Source: Synchiropus splendidus
Taxonomy: Eukaryota > Chordata > Actinopteri > Syngnathiformes > Callionymidae
Length of the DNA stretch: 64,000 bases
Assembly (NCBI RefSeq): GCF_027744825.2
Contig: NW_026527056.1
Coordinates: 62,001 to 126,000 of the forward strand
Reading direction: 5' to 3'
Part shown: positions 26,301-40,231 of the stretch, in pieces
Layout of the letters: each line of letters starts with the position of its first letter
How positions within the stretch are numbered: the first letter of the stretch is position 1
Notes under the pieces: model-generated
The model's input: only the letters and a program-made list of their open reading frames with translations
What the model was told of the DNA's origin: nothing
Databases searched by the model: none
Translations under genes and position numbers: made by a program

Positions 26301-26507
26301 CGTTCCGAAACCCACCTTATCTCAGGCTGAAAAGCGTTTTTGTGCATTGTGCCATAACTTTTCAGGGAAGCTTCAGAACATGAAATTTTAACCTCCCACT
26401 ATAGCAGAAAGGGTCTTTCTAGTAGTTGCACATCAAATCTAAACTGTCTGAAGTGTTTTTCCAAAGTTATCAACACTTTTATGTTTGGCGTTCCGAAACC
26501 CACCTTA

Positions 26508-28199
26508 TCTCAGGCTGAAAAGCGTTTTTACGCATTGTGCCATAACTTTTCAGGGAAGCTTCAGAACATGAAATTTTAACCTCCCACTATAGCAGAAAGG
26601 GTCTTTCTAGTAGGTGCACATCAAATCTAAGCTGTCTGAAGTGTTTTTCGAAAGTTATCAACACTTTTATGTTTGGCGTTCCGAAACCCACCTTATCTCA
26701 GGCTGAAAAGCGTTTTTGTGCATTGTGCCATAACTTTTCAGGGAAGCTTCAGAACATGAAATTTTAACCTCCCACTATAGCAGAAAGGGTCTTTCTAGTA
26801 GTTGCACATCAAATCTAAACTGTCTGAATTGTTTTTCCAAAGTTATTAACACTTTTATGTTTGGCGTTCCGAAACCCACCTTATCTCAGGCTGAAAAGCG
26901 TTTTTGTGCATTGTGCCATAACTTTTCAGGGAAGCTTCAGAACATGAAATTTTAACCTCCCACTATAGCAGAAAGGGTCTTTCTAGTAGTTGCACATCAA
27001 ATCTAAACTGTCTGAAGTGTTTTTCCAAAGTTATTAACACTTTTATGTTTGGCGTTCCGAAACCCACCTTATCTCAGGCTGAAAAGCGTTTTTACGCATT
27101 GTGCCATAACTTTTCAGGGAAGCTTCAGAACATGAAATTTTAACCTCCCACTATAGCAGAAAGGGTCTTTCTAGTAGGTGCACATCAAATCTAAGCTGTC
27201 TGAAGTGTTTTTCGAAAGTTATCAACACTTTTATGTTTGGCGTTCCGAAACCCACCTTATCTCAGGCTGAAAAGCGTTTTTGTGCATTGTGCCATAACTT
27301 TTCAGGGAAGCTTCAGAACATGAAATTTTAACCTCCCACTATAGCAGAAAGGGTCTTTCTAGTAGTTGCACATCAAATCTAAACTGTCTGAATTGTTTTT
27401 CCAAAGTTATCAACACTTTTATGTTTGGCGTTCCGAAACCCACCTTATCTCAGGCTGAAAAGCGTTTTTGTGCATTGTGCCATAACTTTTCAGGGAAGCT
27501 TCAGAACATGAAATTTTAACCTCCCACTATAGCAGAAAGGGTCTTTCTAGTAGTTGCACATCAAATCTAAACTGTCTGAAGTGTTTTTCCAAAGTTATTA
27601 ACACTTTTATGTTTGGCGTTCCGAAACCCACCTTATCTCAGGCTGAAAAGCGTTTTTGTGCATTGTGCCATAACTTTTCAGGGAAGCTTCAGAACATGAA
27701 ATTTTAACCTCCCACTATAGCAGAAAGGGTCTTTCTAGTAGTTGCACATCAAATCTAAACTGTCTGAAGTGTTTTTCCAAAGTTATCAACACTTTTATGT
27801 TTGGCGTTCCGAAACCCACCTTATCTCAGGCTGAAAAGCGTTTTTGTGCATTGTGCCATAACTTTTCAGGGAAGCTTCAGAACATGAAATTTTAACCTCC
27901 CACTATAGCAGAAAGGGTCTTTCTAGTAGTTGCACATCAAATCTAAGCTGTCTGAAGTGTTTTTCAAAAGTTATCAACACTTTTATGTTTGGCGTTCCGA
28001 AACCCACCTTATCTCAGGCTGAAAAGCGTTTTTGTGCATTGTGCCATAACTTTTCAGGGAAGCTTCAGAACATGAAATTTTAACCTCCCACTATAGCAGA
28101 AAGGGTCTTTCTAGTAGTTGCACATCAAATCTAAACTGTCTGAAGTGTTTTTCCAAAGTTATCAACACTTTTATGTTTGGCGTTCCGAAACCCACCTTA
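26508..28199. repeat. Higher-order unit of 9 monomers (1,692 bp), copy 1
   Basis: Order Q-D-D-Q-E-D-E-C-E. The D at 26696 and the E at 27260 both carry the private GAATTG change (26826 and 27390). Both recur 1,692 bp downstream with the same state at site 152 (T in the first, C in the second), so this is a true copied block and not a chance recurrence. Confidence 0.85.
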
Positions 28200-29515
28200 T
28201 CTCAGGCTGAAAAGCGTTTTTACGCATTGTGCCATAACTTTTCAGGGAAGCTTCAGAACATGAAATTTTAACCTCCCACTATAGCAGAAAGGGTCTTTCT
28301 AGTAGGTGCACATCAAATCTAAGCTGTCTGAAGTGTTTTTCGAAAGTTATCAACACTTTTATGTTTGGCGTTCCGAAACCCACCTTATCTCAGGCTGAAA
28401 AGCGTTTTTGTGCATTGTGCCATAACTTTTCAGGGAAGCTTCAGAACATGAAATTTTAACCTCCCACTATAGCAGAAAGGGTCTTTCTAGTAGTTGCACA
28501 TCAAATCTAAACTGTCTGAATTGTTTTTCCAAAGTTATTAACACTTTTATGTTTGGCGTTCCGAAACCCACCTTATCTCAGGCTGAAAAGCGTTTTTGTG
28601 CATTGTGCCATAACTTTTCAGGGAAGCTTCAGAACATGAAATTTTAACCTCCCACTATAGCAGAAAGGGTCTTTCTAGTAGTTGCACATCAAATCTAAAC
28701 TGTCTGAAGTGTTTTTCCAAAGTTATTAACACTTTTATGTTTGGCGTTCCGAAACCCACCTTATCTCAGGCTGAAAAGCGTTTTTACGCATTGTGCCATA
28801 ACTTTTCAGGGAAGCTTCAGAACATGAAATTTTAACCTCCCACTATAGCAGAAAGGGTCTTTCTAGTAGGTGCACATCAAATCTAAGCTGTCTGAAGTGT
28901 TTTTCGAAAGTTATCAACACTTTTATGTTTGGCGTTCCGAAACCCACCTTATCTCAGGCTGAAAAGCGTTTTTGTGCATTGTGCCATAACTTTTCAGGGA
29001 AGCTTCAGAACATGAAATTTTAACCTCCCACTATAGCAGAAAGGGTCTTTCTAGTAGTTGCACATCAAATCTAAACTGTCTGAATTGTTTTTCCAAAGTT
29101 ATCAACACTTTTATGTTTGGCGTTCCGAAACCCACCTTATCTCAGGCTGAAAAGCGTTTTTGTGCATTGTGCCATAACTTTTCAGGGAAGCTTCAGAACA
29201 TGAAATTTTAACCTCCCACTATAGCAGAAAGGGTCTTTCTAGTAGTTGCACATCAAATCTAAACTGTCTGAAGTGTTTTTCCAAAGTTATTAACACTTTT
29301 ATGTTTGGCGTTCCGAAACCCACCTTATCTCAGGCTGAAAAGCTTTTTTGTGCATTGTGCCATAACTTTTCAGGGAAGCTTCAGAACATGAAATTTTAAC
29401 CTCCCACTATAGCAGAAAGGGTCTTTCTAGTAGTTGCACATCAAATCTAAACTGTCTGAAGTGTTTTTCCAAAGTTATCAACACTTTTATGTTTGGCGTT
29501 CCGAAACCCACCTTA
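28200..29515. repeat. Higher-order unit, partial copy 2 (7 monomers)
   Basis: Repeats the first seven monomers of 26508-28199 (Q-D-D-Q-E-D-E) with GAATTG at 28518 and 29082. It then passes into a Q-C-B-D-D-E module at 29516. Private differences include AGCTTTTTTG near 29343. Confidence 0.82.
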
Positions 29516-32500
29516 TCTCAGGCTGAAAAGCGTTTTTACGCATTGTGCCATAACTTTTCAGGGAAGCTTCAGAACATGAAATTTTAACCTCCCACTACAG
29601 CAGAAAGGGTCTTTCTAGTAGGTGCACATCAAATCTAAGCTGTCTGAAGTGTTTTTCGAAAGTTATCAACACTTTTATGTTTGGCGTTCCGAAACCCACC
29701 TTATCTCAGGCTGAAAAGCGTTTTTGTGCATTGTGCCATAACTTTTCAGGGAAGCTTCAGAACATGAAATTTTAACCTCCCACTATAGCAGAAAGGGTCT
29801 TTCTAGTAGTTGCACATCAAATCTAAGCTGTCTGAAGTGTTTTTCAAAAGTTATCAACACTTTTATGTTTGGCGTTCCGAAACCCACCTTATCTCAGGCT
29901 GAAAAGCGTTTTTGTGCATTGTGCCATAACTTTTCAGGAAAGCTTCAGAACATGAAATTTTAACCTCCCACTATAGCAGAAAGGGTCTTTCTAGTAGGTG
30001 CACATCAAATCTAAGCTCTCTGAAGTGTTTTTCGAAAGTTATCAACACTTTTATGTTTGGCGTTCCGAAACCCACCTTATCTCAGGCTGAAAAGCGTTTT
30101 TGTGCATTGTGCCATAACTTTTCAGGGAAGCTTCAGAACATGAAATTTTAACCTCCCACTATAGCAGAAAGGGTCTTTCTAGTAGTTGCACATCAAATCT
30201 AAACTGTCTGAAGTGTTTTTCCAAAGTTATTAACACTTTTATGTTTGGCGTTCCGAAACCCACCTTATCTCAGGCTGAAAAGCGTTTTTGTGCATTGTGC
30301 CATAACTTTTCAGGGAAGCTTCAGAACATGAAATTTTAACCTCCCACTATAGCAGAAAGGGTCTTTCTAGTAGTTGCACATCAAATCTAAACTGTCTGAA
30401 GTGTTTTTCCAAAGTTATTAACACTTTTATGTTTGGCGTTCCGAAACCCACCTTATCTCAGGCTGAAAAGCGTTTTTGTGCATTGTGCCATAACTTTTCA
30501 GGGAAGCTTCAGAACATGAAATTTTAACCTCCCACTATAGCAGAAAGGGTCTTTCTAGTAGTTGCACATCAAATCTAAACTGTCTGAAGTGTTTTTCCAA
30601 AGTTATCAACACTTTTATGTTTGGCGTTCCGAAACCCACCTTATCTCAGGCTGAAAAGCGTTTTTACGCATTGTGCCATAACTTTTCAGGGAAGCTTCAG
30701 AACATGAAATTTTAACCTCCCACTATAGCAGAAAGGGTCTTTCTAGTAGGTGCACATCAAATCTAAGCTGTCTGAAGTGTTTTTCGAAAGTTATCAACAC
30801 TTTTATGTTTGGCGTTCCGAAACCCACCTTATCTCAGGCTGAAAAGCGTTTTTGTGCATTGTGCCTTAACTTTTCAGGGAAGCTTCAGAACATGAAATTT
30901 TAACCTCCCACTATAGCAGAAAGGGTCTTTCTAGTAGTTGCACATCAAATCTAAACTGTCTGAAGTGTTTTTCCAAAGTTATTAACACTTTTATGTTTGG
31001 CGTTCCGAAACCCACCTTATCTCAGGCTGAAAAGCGTTTTTGTGCATTGTGCCATAACTTTTCAGGGAAGCTTCAGAACATGAAATTTTAACCTCCCACT
31101 AAAGCAGAAAGGGTCTTTCTAGTAGTTGCACATCAAATCTAAACTGTCTGAAGTGTTTTTCCAAAGTTATTAACACTTTTATGTTTGGCGTTCCGAAACC
31201 CACCTTATCTCAGGCTGAAAAGCGTTTTTGTGCATTGTGCCATAACTTTTCAGGGAAGCTTCAGAACATGAAATTTTAACCTCCCACTATAGCAGAAAGG
31301 GTCTTTCTAGTAGTTGCACATCAAATCTAAGCTGTCTGAAGTGTTTTTCAAAAGTTATCAACACTTTTATGTTTGGCGTTCCGAAACCCACCTTATCTCA
31401 GGCTGAAAAGCGTTTTTGTGCATTGTGCCATAACTTTTCAGGAAAGCTTCAGAACATGAAATTTTAACCTCCCACTATAGCAGAAAGGGTCTTTCTAGTA
31501 GGTGCACATCAAATCTAAGCTCTCTGAAGTGTTTTTCGAAAGTTATCAACACTTTTATGTTTGGCGTTCCGAAACCCACCTTATCTCAGGCTGAAAAGCG
31601 TTTTTGTGCATTGTGGCATAACTTTTCAGGGAAGCTTCAGAACATGAAATTTGAACCTCCCACTATAGCAGAAAGGGTCTTTCTAGTAGTTGCACATCAA
31701 ATCTAAACTGTCTGAAGTGTTTTTCCAAAGTTATTAACACTTTTATGTTTGGCGTTCCGAAACCCACCTTATCTCAGGCTGAAAAGCGTTTTTGTGCATT
31801 GTGCCATAACTTTTCAGGGAAGCTTCAGAACATGAAATTTTAACCTCCCACTATAGCAGAAAGGGTCTTTCTAGTAGTTGCACATCAAATCTAAACTGTC
31901 TGAAGTGTTTTTCCAAAGTTATTAACACTTTTATGTTTGGCGTTCCGAAACCCACCTTATCTCAGGCTGAAAAGCGTTTTTGTGCATTGTGCCATAACTT
32001 TTCAGGGAAGCTTCAGAACATGAAATTTTAACCTCCCACTATAGCAGAAAGGGTCTTTCTAGTAGTTGCACATCAAATCTAAACTGTCTGAAGTGTTTTT
32101 CCAAAGTTATTAACACTTTTATGTTTGGCGTTCCGAAACCCACCTTATCTCAGGCTGAAAAGCGTTTTTGTGCATTGTGCCATAACTTTTCAGGGAAGCT
32201 TCAGAACATGAAATTTTAACCTCCCACTATAGCAGAAAGGGTCTTTCTAGTAGTTGCACATCAAATCTAAACTGTCTGAAGTGTTTTTCCAAAGTTATCA
32301 ACACTTTTATGTTTGGCGTTCCGAAACCCACCTTATCTCAGGCTGAAAAGCGTTTTTACGCATTGTGCCATAACTTTTCAGGGAAGCTTCAGAACATGAA
32401 ATTTTAACCTCCCACTATAGCAGAAAGGGTCTTTCTAGTAGGTGCACATCAAATCTAAGCTGTCTGAAGTGTTTTTCGAAAGTTATCAACACTTTTATGT

Positions 32501-35500
32501 TTGGCGTTCCGAAACCCACCTTATCTCAGGCTGAAAAGCGTTTTTGTGCATTGTGCCATAACTTTTCAGGGAAGCTTCAGAACATGAAATTTTAACCTCC
32601 CACTATAGCAGAAAGGGTCTTTCTAGTAGTTGCACATCAAATCTAAGCTGTCTGAAGTGTTTTTCAAAAGTTATCAACACTTTTATGTTTGGCGTTCCGA
32701 AACCCACCTTATCTCAGGCTGAAAAGCGTTTTTGTGCATTGTGCCATAACTTTTCAGGAAAGCTTCAGAACATGAAATTTTAACCTCCCACTATAGCAGA
32801 AAGGGTCTTTCTAGTAGGTGCACATCAAATCTAAGCTCTCTGAAGTGTTTTTCGAAAGTTATCAACACTTTTATGTTTGGCGTTCCGAAACCCACCTTAT
32901 CTCAGGCTGAAAAGCGTTTTTGTGCATTGTGCCATAACTTTTCAGGGAAGCTTCAGAACATGAAATTTTAACCTCCCACTATAGCAGAAAGGGTCTTTCT
33001 AGTAGTTGCACATCAAATCTAAACTGTCTGAAGTGTTTTTCCAAAGTTATTAACACTTTTATGTTTGGCGTTCCGAAACCCACCTTATCTCAGGCTGAAA
33101 AGCGTTTTTGTGCATTGTGCCATAACTTTTCAGGGAAGCTTCAGAACATGAAATTTTAACCTCCCACTATAGCAGAAAGGGTCTTTCTAGTAGTTGCACA
33201 TCAAATCTAAACTGTCTGAAGTGTTTTTCCAAAGTTATTAACACTTTTATGTTTGGCGTTCCGAAACCCACCTTATCTCAGGCTGAAAAGCGTTTTTGTG
33301 CATTGTGCCATAACTTTTCAGGGAAGCTTCAGAACATGAAATTTTAACCTCCCACTATAGCAGAAAGGGTCTTTCTAGTAGTTGCACATCAAATCTAAAC
33401 TGTCTGAAGTGTTTTTCCAAAGTTATCAACACTTTTATGTTTGGCGTTCCGAAACCCACCTTATCTCAGGCTGAAAAGCGTTTTTGTGCATTGTGCCATA
33501 ACTTTTCAGGGAAGCTTCAGAACATGAAATTTTAACCTCCCACTATAGCAGAAAGGGTCTTTCTAGTAGTTGCACATCAAATCTAAACTGTCTGAAGTGT
33601 TTTTCCAAAGTTATCAACACTTTTATGTTTGGCGTTCCGAAACCCACCTTATCTCAGGCTGAAAAGCGTTTTTACGCATTGTGCCATAACTTTTCGGGGA
33701 AGCTTCAGAACATGAAATTTTAACCTCCCACTATAGCAGAAAGGGTCTTTCTAGTAGGTGCACATCAAATCTAAGCTGTCTGAAGTGTTTTTCGAAAGTT
33801 ATCAACACTTTTATGTTTGGCGTTCCGAAACCCACCTTATCTCAGGCTGAAAAGCGTTTTTGTGCATTGTGCCATAACTTTTCAGGGAAGCTTCAGAACA
33901 TGAAATTTTAACCTCCCACTATAGCAGAAAGGGTCTTTCTAGTAGTTGCACATCAAATCTAAGCTGTCTGAAGTGTTTTTCAAAAGTTATCAACACTTTT
34001 ATGTTTGGCGTTCCGAAACCCACCTTATCTCAGGCTGAAAAGCGTTTTTGTGCATTGTGCCATAACTTTTCAGGAAAGCTTCAGAACATGAAATTTTAAC
34101 CTCCCACTATAGCAGAAAGGGTCTTTCTAGTAGGTGCACATCAAATCTAAGCTCTCTGAAGTGTTTTTCGAAAGTTATCAACACTTTTATGTTTGGCGTT
34201 CCGAAACCCACCTTATCTCAGGCTGAAAAGCGTTTTTGTGCATTGTGCCATAACTTTTCAGGGAAGCTTCAGAACATGAAATTTTAACCTCCCACTATAG
34301 CAGAAAGGGTCTTTCTAGTAGTTGCACATCAAATCTAAACTGTCTGAAGTGTTTTTCCAAAGTTATTAACACTTTTATGTTTGGCGTTCCGAAACCCACC
34401 TTATCTCAGGCTGAAAAGCGTTTTTGTGAATTGTGCCATAACTTTTCAGGGAAGCTTCAGAACATGAAATTTTAACCTCCCACTATAGCAGAAAGGGTCT
34501 TTCTAGTAGTTGCACATCAAATCTAAACTGTCTGAAGTGTTTTTCCAAAGTTATTAACACTTTTATGTTTGGCGTTCCGAAACCCACCTTATCTCAGGCT
34601 GAAAAGCGTTTTTGTGCATTGTGCCATAACTTTTCAGGGAAGCTTCAGAACATGAAATTTTAACCTCCCACTATAGCAGAAAGGGTCTTTCTAGTAGTTG
34701 CACATCAAATCTAAACTGTCTGAAGTGTTTTTCCAAAGTTATCAACACTTTTATGTTTGGCGTTCCGTAACCCACCTTATCTCAGGCTGAAAAGCGTTTT
34801 TACGCATTGTGCCATAACTTTTCAGGGAAGCTTCAGAACATGAAATTTTAACCTCCCACTATAGCAGAAAGGGTCTTTCTAGTAGGTGCACATCAAATCT
34901 AAGCTGTCTGAAGTGTTTTTCGAAAGTTATCAACACTTTTATGTTTGGCGTTCCGAAACCCACCTTATCTCAGGCTGAAAAGCGTTTTTGTGCATTGTGC
35001 CATAACTTTTCAGGGAAGCTTCAGAACATGAAATTTTAACCTCCCACTATAGCAGAAAGGGTCTTTCTAGTAGTTGCACATCAAATCTAAACTGTCTGAA
35101 GTGTTTTTCCAAAGTTATTAACACTTTTATGTTTGGCGTTCCGAAACCCACTTTATCTCAGGCTGAAAAGCGTTTTTGTGCATTGTGCCATAACTTTTCA
35201 GGGAAGCTTCAGAACATGAAATTTTAACCTCCCACTATAGCAGAAAGGGTCTTTCTAGTAGTTGCACATCAAATCTAAACTGTCTGAAGTGTTTTTCCAA
35301 AGTTATCAACACTTTTATGTTTGGCGTTCCGAAACCCACCTTATCTCAGGCTGAAAAGCGTTTTTGTGCATTGTGCCATAACTTTTCAGGGAAGCTTCAG
35401 AACATGAAATTTTAACCTCCCACTATAGCAGAAAGGGTCTTTCTAGTAGTTGCACATCAAATCTAAACTGTCTGAAGTGTTTTTCCAAAGTTATCAACAC

Positions 35501-36659
35501 TTTTATGTTTGGCGTTCCGAAACCCACCTTATCTCAGGCTGAAAAGCGTTTTTACGCATTGTGCCATAACTTTTCAGGGAAGCTTCAGAACATGAAATTT
35601 TAACCTCCCACTATAGCAGAAAGGGTCTTTCTAGTAGGTGCACATCAAATCTAAGCTGTCTGAAGTGTTTTTCGAAAGTTATCAACACTTTTATGTTTGG
35701 CGTTCCGAAACCCACCTTATCTCAGGCTGAAAAGCGTTTTTGTGCATTGTGCCATAACTTTTCAGGGAAGCTTCAGAACATGAAATTTTAACCTCCCACT
35801 ATAGCAGAAAGGGTCTTTCTAGTAGTTGCACATCAAATCTAAGCTGTCTGAAGTGTTTTTCAAAAGTTATCAACACTTTTATGTTTGGCGTTCCGAAACC
35901 CACCTTATCTCAGGCTGAAAAGCGTTTTTGTGCATTGTGCCATAACTTTTCAGGAAAGCTTCAGAACATGAAATTTTAACCTCCCACTATAGCAGAAAGG
36001 GTCTTTCTAGTAGGTGCACATCAAATCTAAGCTCTCTGAAGTGTTTTTCGAAAGTTATCAACACTTTTATGTTTGGCGTTCCGAAACCCACCTTATCTCA
36101 GGCTGAAAAGCGTTTTTGTGCATTGTGCCATAACTTTTCAGGGAAGCTTCAGAACATGAAATTTTAACCTCCCACTATAGCAGAAAGGGTCTTTCTAGTA
36201 GTTGCACATCAAATCTAAACTGTCTGAAGTGTTTTTCCAAAGTTATTAACACTTTTATGTTTGGCGTTCCGAAACCCACCTTATCTCAGGCTGAAAAGCG
36301 TTTTTGTGCATTGTGCCATAACTTTTCAGGGAAGCTTCAGAACATGAAATTTTAACCTCCCACTATAGCAGAAAGGGTCTTTCTAGTAGTTGCACATCAA
36401 ATCTAAACTGTCTGAAGTGTTTTTCCAAAGTTATTAACACTTTTATGTTTGGCGTTCCGAAACCCACCTTATCTCAGGCTGAAAAGCGTTTTTGTGCATT
36501 GTGCCATAACTTTTCAGGGAAGCTTCAGAACATGAAATTTTAACCTCCCACTATAGCAGAAAGGGTCTTTCTAGTAGTTGCACATAAAATCTAAACTGTC
36601 TGAAGTGTTTTTCCAAAGTTATCAACACTTTTATGTTTGGCGTTCCGAAACCCACCTTA
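29516..36659. repeat. Q-C-B-D-D-E modules leading into the 10-mer block
   Basis: 38 monomers. Q-C-B-D-D-E (1,128 bp) occurs from 29516, 32336, 33652 and 35532 with Q-D-D, Q-D-E-E or an extra E between. At 30644 the order is Q-D-D*-C-B-D-D-D-E, with the D* marker CACTAAAG at 31097-31104. This looks like the later 10-mer with its central E-Q pair lost and one D gained. Confidence 0.8.
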
Positions 36660-38539
36660 TCTCAGGCTGAAAAGCGTTTTTACGCATTGTGCCATAACTT
36701 TTCAGGGAAGCTTCAGAACATGAAATTTTAACCTCCCACTATAGCAGAAAGGGTCTTTCTAGTAGGTGCACATCAAATCTAAGCTGTCTGAAGTGTTTTT
36801 CGAAAGTTATCAACACTTTTATGTTTGGCGTTCCGAAACCCACCTTATCTCAGGCTGAAAAGCGTTTTTGTGCATTGTGCCATAACTTTTCAGGGAAGCT
36901 TCAGAACATGAAATTTTAACCTCCCACTATAGCAGAAAGGGTCTTTCTAGTAGTTGCACATCAAATCTAAACTGTCTGAAGTGTTTTTCCAAAGTTATTA
37001 ACACTTTTATGTTTGGCGTTCCGAAACCCACCTTATCTCAGGCTGAAAAGCGTTTTTGTGCATTGTGCCATAACTTTTCAGGGAAGCTTCAGAACATGAA
37101 ATTTTAACCTCCCACTAAAGCAGAAAGGGTCTTTCTAGTAGTTGCACATCAAATCTAAACTGTCTGAAGTGTTTTTCCAAAGTTATTAACACTTTTATGT
37201 TTGGCGTTCCGAAACCCACCTTATCTCAGGCTGAAAAGCGTTTTTGTGCATTGTGCCATAACTTTTCAGGGAAGCTTCAGAACATGAAATTTTAACCTCC
37301 CACTATAGCAGAAAGGGTCTTTCTAGTAGTTGCACATCAAATCTAAACTGTCTGAAGTGTTTTTCCAAAGTTATCAACACTTTTATGTTTGGCGTTCCGA
37401 AACCCACCTTATCTCAGGCTGAAAAGCGTTTTTACGCATTGTGCCATAACTTTTCAGGGAAGCTTCAGAACATGAAATTTTAACCTCCCACTATAGCAGA
37501 AAGGGTCTTTCTAGTAGGTGCACATCAAATCTAAGCTGTCTGAAGTGTTTTTCGAAAGTTATCAACACTTTTATGTTTGGCGTTCCGAAACCCACCTTAT
37601 CTCAGGCTGAAAAGCGTTTTTGTGCATTGTGCCATAACTTTTCAGGGAAGCTTCAGAACATGAAATTTTAACCTCCCACTATAGCAGAAAGGGTCTTTCT
37701 AGTAGTTGCACATCAAATCTAAGCTGTCTGAAGTGTTTTTCAAAAGTTATCAACACTTTTATGTTTGGCGTTCCGAAACCCACCTTATCTCAGGCTGAAA
37801 AGCGTTTTTGTGCATTGTGCCATAACTTTTCAGGAAAGCTTCAGAACATGAAATTTTAACCTCCCACTATAGCAGAAAGGGTCTTTCTAGTAGGTGCACA
37901 TCAAATCTAAGCTCTCTGAAGTGTTTTTCGAAAGTCATCAACACTTTTATGTTTGGCGTTCCGAAACCCACCTTATCTCAGGCTGAAAAGCGTTTTTGTG
38001 CATTGTGACATAACTTTTCAGGGAAGCTTCAGAACATGAAATTTTAACCTCCCACTATAGCAGAAAGGGTCTTTCTAGTAGTTGCACATCAAATCTAAAC
38101 TGTCTGAAGTGTTTTTCCAAAGTTATTAACACTTTTATGTTTGGCGTTCCGAAACCCACCTTATCTCAGGCTGAAAAGCGTTTTTGTGCATTGTGCCATA
38201 ACTTTTCAGGGAAGCTTCAGAACATGAAATTTTAACCTCCCACTATAGCAGAAAGGGTCTTTCTAGTAGTTGCACATCAAATCTAAACTGTCTGAAGTGT
38301 TTTTCCAAAGTTATTAACACTTTTATGTTTGGCGTTCCGAAACCCACCTTATCTCAGGCTGAAAAGCGTTTTTGTGCATTGTGCCATAACTTTTCAGGGA
38401 AGCTTGAGAACATGAAATTTTAACCTCCCACTATAGCAGAAAGGGTCTTTCTAGTAGTTGCACATCAAATCTAAACTGTCTGAAGTGTTTTTCCAAAGTT
38501 ATCAACACTTTTATGTTTGGCGTTCCGAAACCCACCTTA
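36660..38539. repeat. 10-mer higher-order repeat, unit 1 (1,880 bp)
   Basis: Order Q-D-D*-E-Q-C-B-D-D-E. D* carries CACTAAAG (37113-37120) in place of CACTATAG. The D at 37976 has TGTGACATA (near 38005) and the closing E has GCTTGAG (38402). It can be read as a 4-mer Q-D-D-E plus a 6-mer Q-C-B-D-D-E. AAAGTCATC near 37932 is private to this unit. Confidence 0.92.
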
Positions 38540-40231
38540 TCTCAGGCTGAAAAGCGTTTTTACGCATTGTGCCATAACTTTTCAGGGAAGCTTCAGAACA
38601 TGAAATTTTAACCTCCCACTATAGCAGAAAGGGTCTTTCTAGTAGGTGCACATCAAATCTAAGCTGTCTGAAGTGTTTTTCGAAAGTTATCAACACTTTT
38701 ATGTTTGGCGTTCCGAAACCCACCTTATCTCAGGCTGAAAAGCGTTTTTGTGCATTGTGCCATAACTTTTCAGGGAAGCTTCAGAACATGAAATTTTAAC
38801 CTCCCACTATAGCAGAAAGGGTCTTTCTAGTAGTTGCACATCAAATCTAAACTGTCTGAAGTGTTTTTCCAAAGTTATTAACACTTTTATGTTTGGCGTT
38901 CCGAAACCCACCTTATCTCAGGCTGAAAAGCGTTTTTGTGCATTGTGCCATAACTTTTCAGGGAAGCTTCAGAACATGAAATTTTAACCTCCCACTAAAG
39001 CAGAAAGGGTCTTTCTAGTAGTTGCACATCAAATCTAAACTGTCTGAAGTGTTTTTCCAAAGTTATTAACACTTTTATGTTTGGCGTTCCGAAACCCACC
39101 TTATCTCAGGCTGAAAAGCGTTTTTGTGCATTGTGCCATAACTTTTCAGGGAAGCTTCAGAACATGAAATTTTAACCTCCCACTATAGCAGAAAGGGTCT
39201 TTCTAGTAGTTGCACATCAAATCTAAACTGTCTGAAGTGTTTTTCCAAAGTTATCAACACTTTTATGTTTGGCGTTCCGAAACCCACCTTATCTCAGGCT
39301 GAAAAGCGTTTTTACGCATTGTGCCATAACTTTTCAGGGAAGCTTCAGAACATGAAATTTTAACCTCCCACTATAGCAGAAAGGGTCTTTCTAGTAGGTG
39401 CACATCAAATCTAAGCTGTCTGAAGTGTTTTTCGAAAGTTATCAACACTTTTATGTTTGGCGTTCCGAAACCCACCTTATCTCAGGCTGAAAAGCGTTTT
39501 TGTGCATTGTGCCATAACTTTTCAGGGAAGCTTCAGAACATGAAATTTTAACCTCCCACTATAGCAGAAAGGGTCTTTCTAGTAGTTGCACATCAAATCT
39601 AAGCTGTCTGAAGTGTTTTTCAAAAGTTATCAACACTTTTATGTTTGGCGTTCCGAAACCCACCTTATCTCAGGCTGAAAAGCGTTTTTGTGCATTGTGC
39701 CATAACTTTTCAGGAAAGCTTCAGAACATGAAATTTTAACCTCCCACTATAGCAGAAAGGGTCTTTCTAGTAGGTGCACATCAAATCTAAGCTCTCTGAA
39801 GTGTTTTTCGAAAGTTATCAACACTTTTATGTTTGGCGTTCCGAAACCCACCTTATCTCAGGCTGAAAAGCGTTTTTGTGCATTGTGCCATAACTTTTCA
39901 GGGAAGCTTCAGAACATGAAATTTTAACCTCCCACTATAGCAGAAAGGGTCTTTCTAGTAGTTGCACATCAAATCTAAACTGTCTGAAGTGTTTTTCCAA
40001 AGTTATTAACACTTTTATGTTTGGCGTTCCGAAACCCACCTTATCTCAGGCTGAAAAGCGTTTTTGTGCATTGTGCCATAACTTTTCAGGGAAGCTTCAG
40101 AACATGAAATTTTAACCTCCCACTATAGCAGAAAGGGTCTTTCTAGTAGTTGCACATAAAATCTAAACTGTCTGAAGTGTTTTTCCAAAGTTATCAACAC
40201 TTTTATGTTTGGCGTTCCGAAACCCACCTTA
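38540..40231. repeat. 10-mer higher-order repeat, unit 2 (9 monomers, 1,692 bp)
   Basis: Order Q-D-D*-E-Q-C-B-D-E: one D is missing relative to units 1 and 3. The D* marker is at 38993-39000. The closing E (40044) carries CACATAAAAT (40153), a variant also present 3,572 bp earlier at 36581 in the E just before unit 1. Confidence 0.92.

Larger units (their letters stand above)
14476..26507. repeat. Q-C-B-D-E array with variable module lengths
   Basis: 64 monomers. The recurring module is Q-C-B followed by one to three D and an E (for example Q-C-B-D-D-D-E from 15792 and Q-C-B-D-D-E from 17107 and 24628), interrupted by short Q-D-E and Q-E modules. All AC-type monomers here are Q rather than P. 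Four of the six length-changing indels of the window lie between 11.3 and 18.95 kb, three of them in this block. CATGATATT is shared by monomers at 18422 and 19552, six monomers apart, marking another duplication. Confidence 0.8.
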
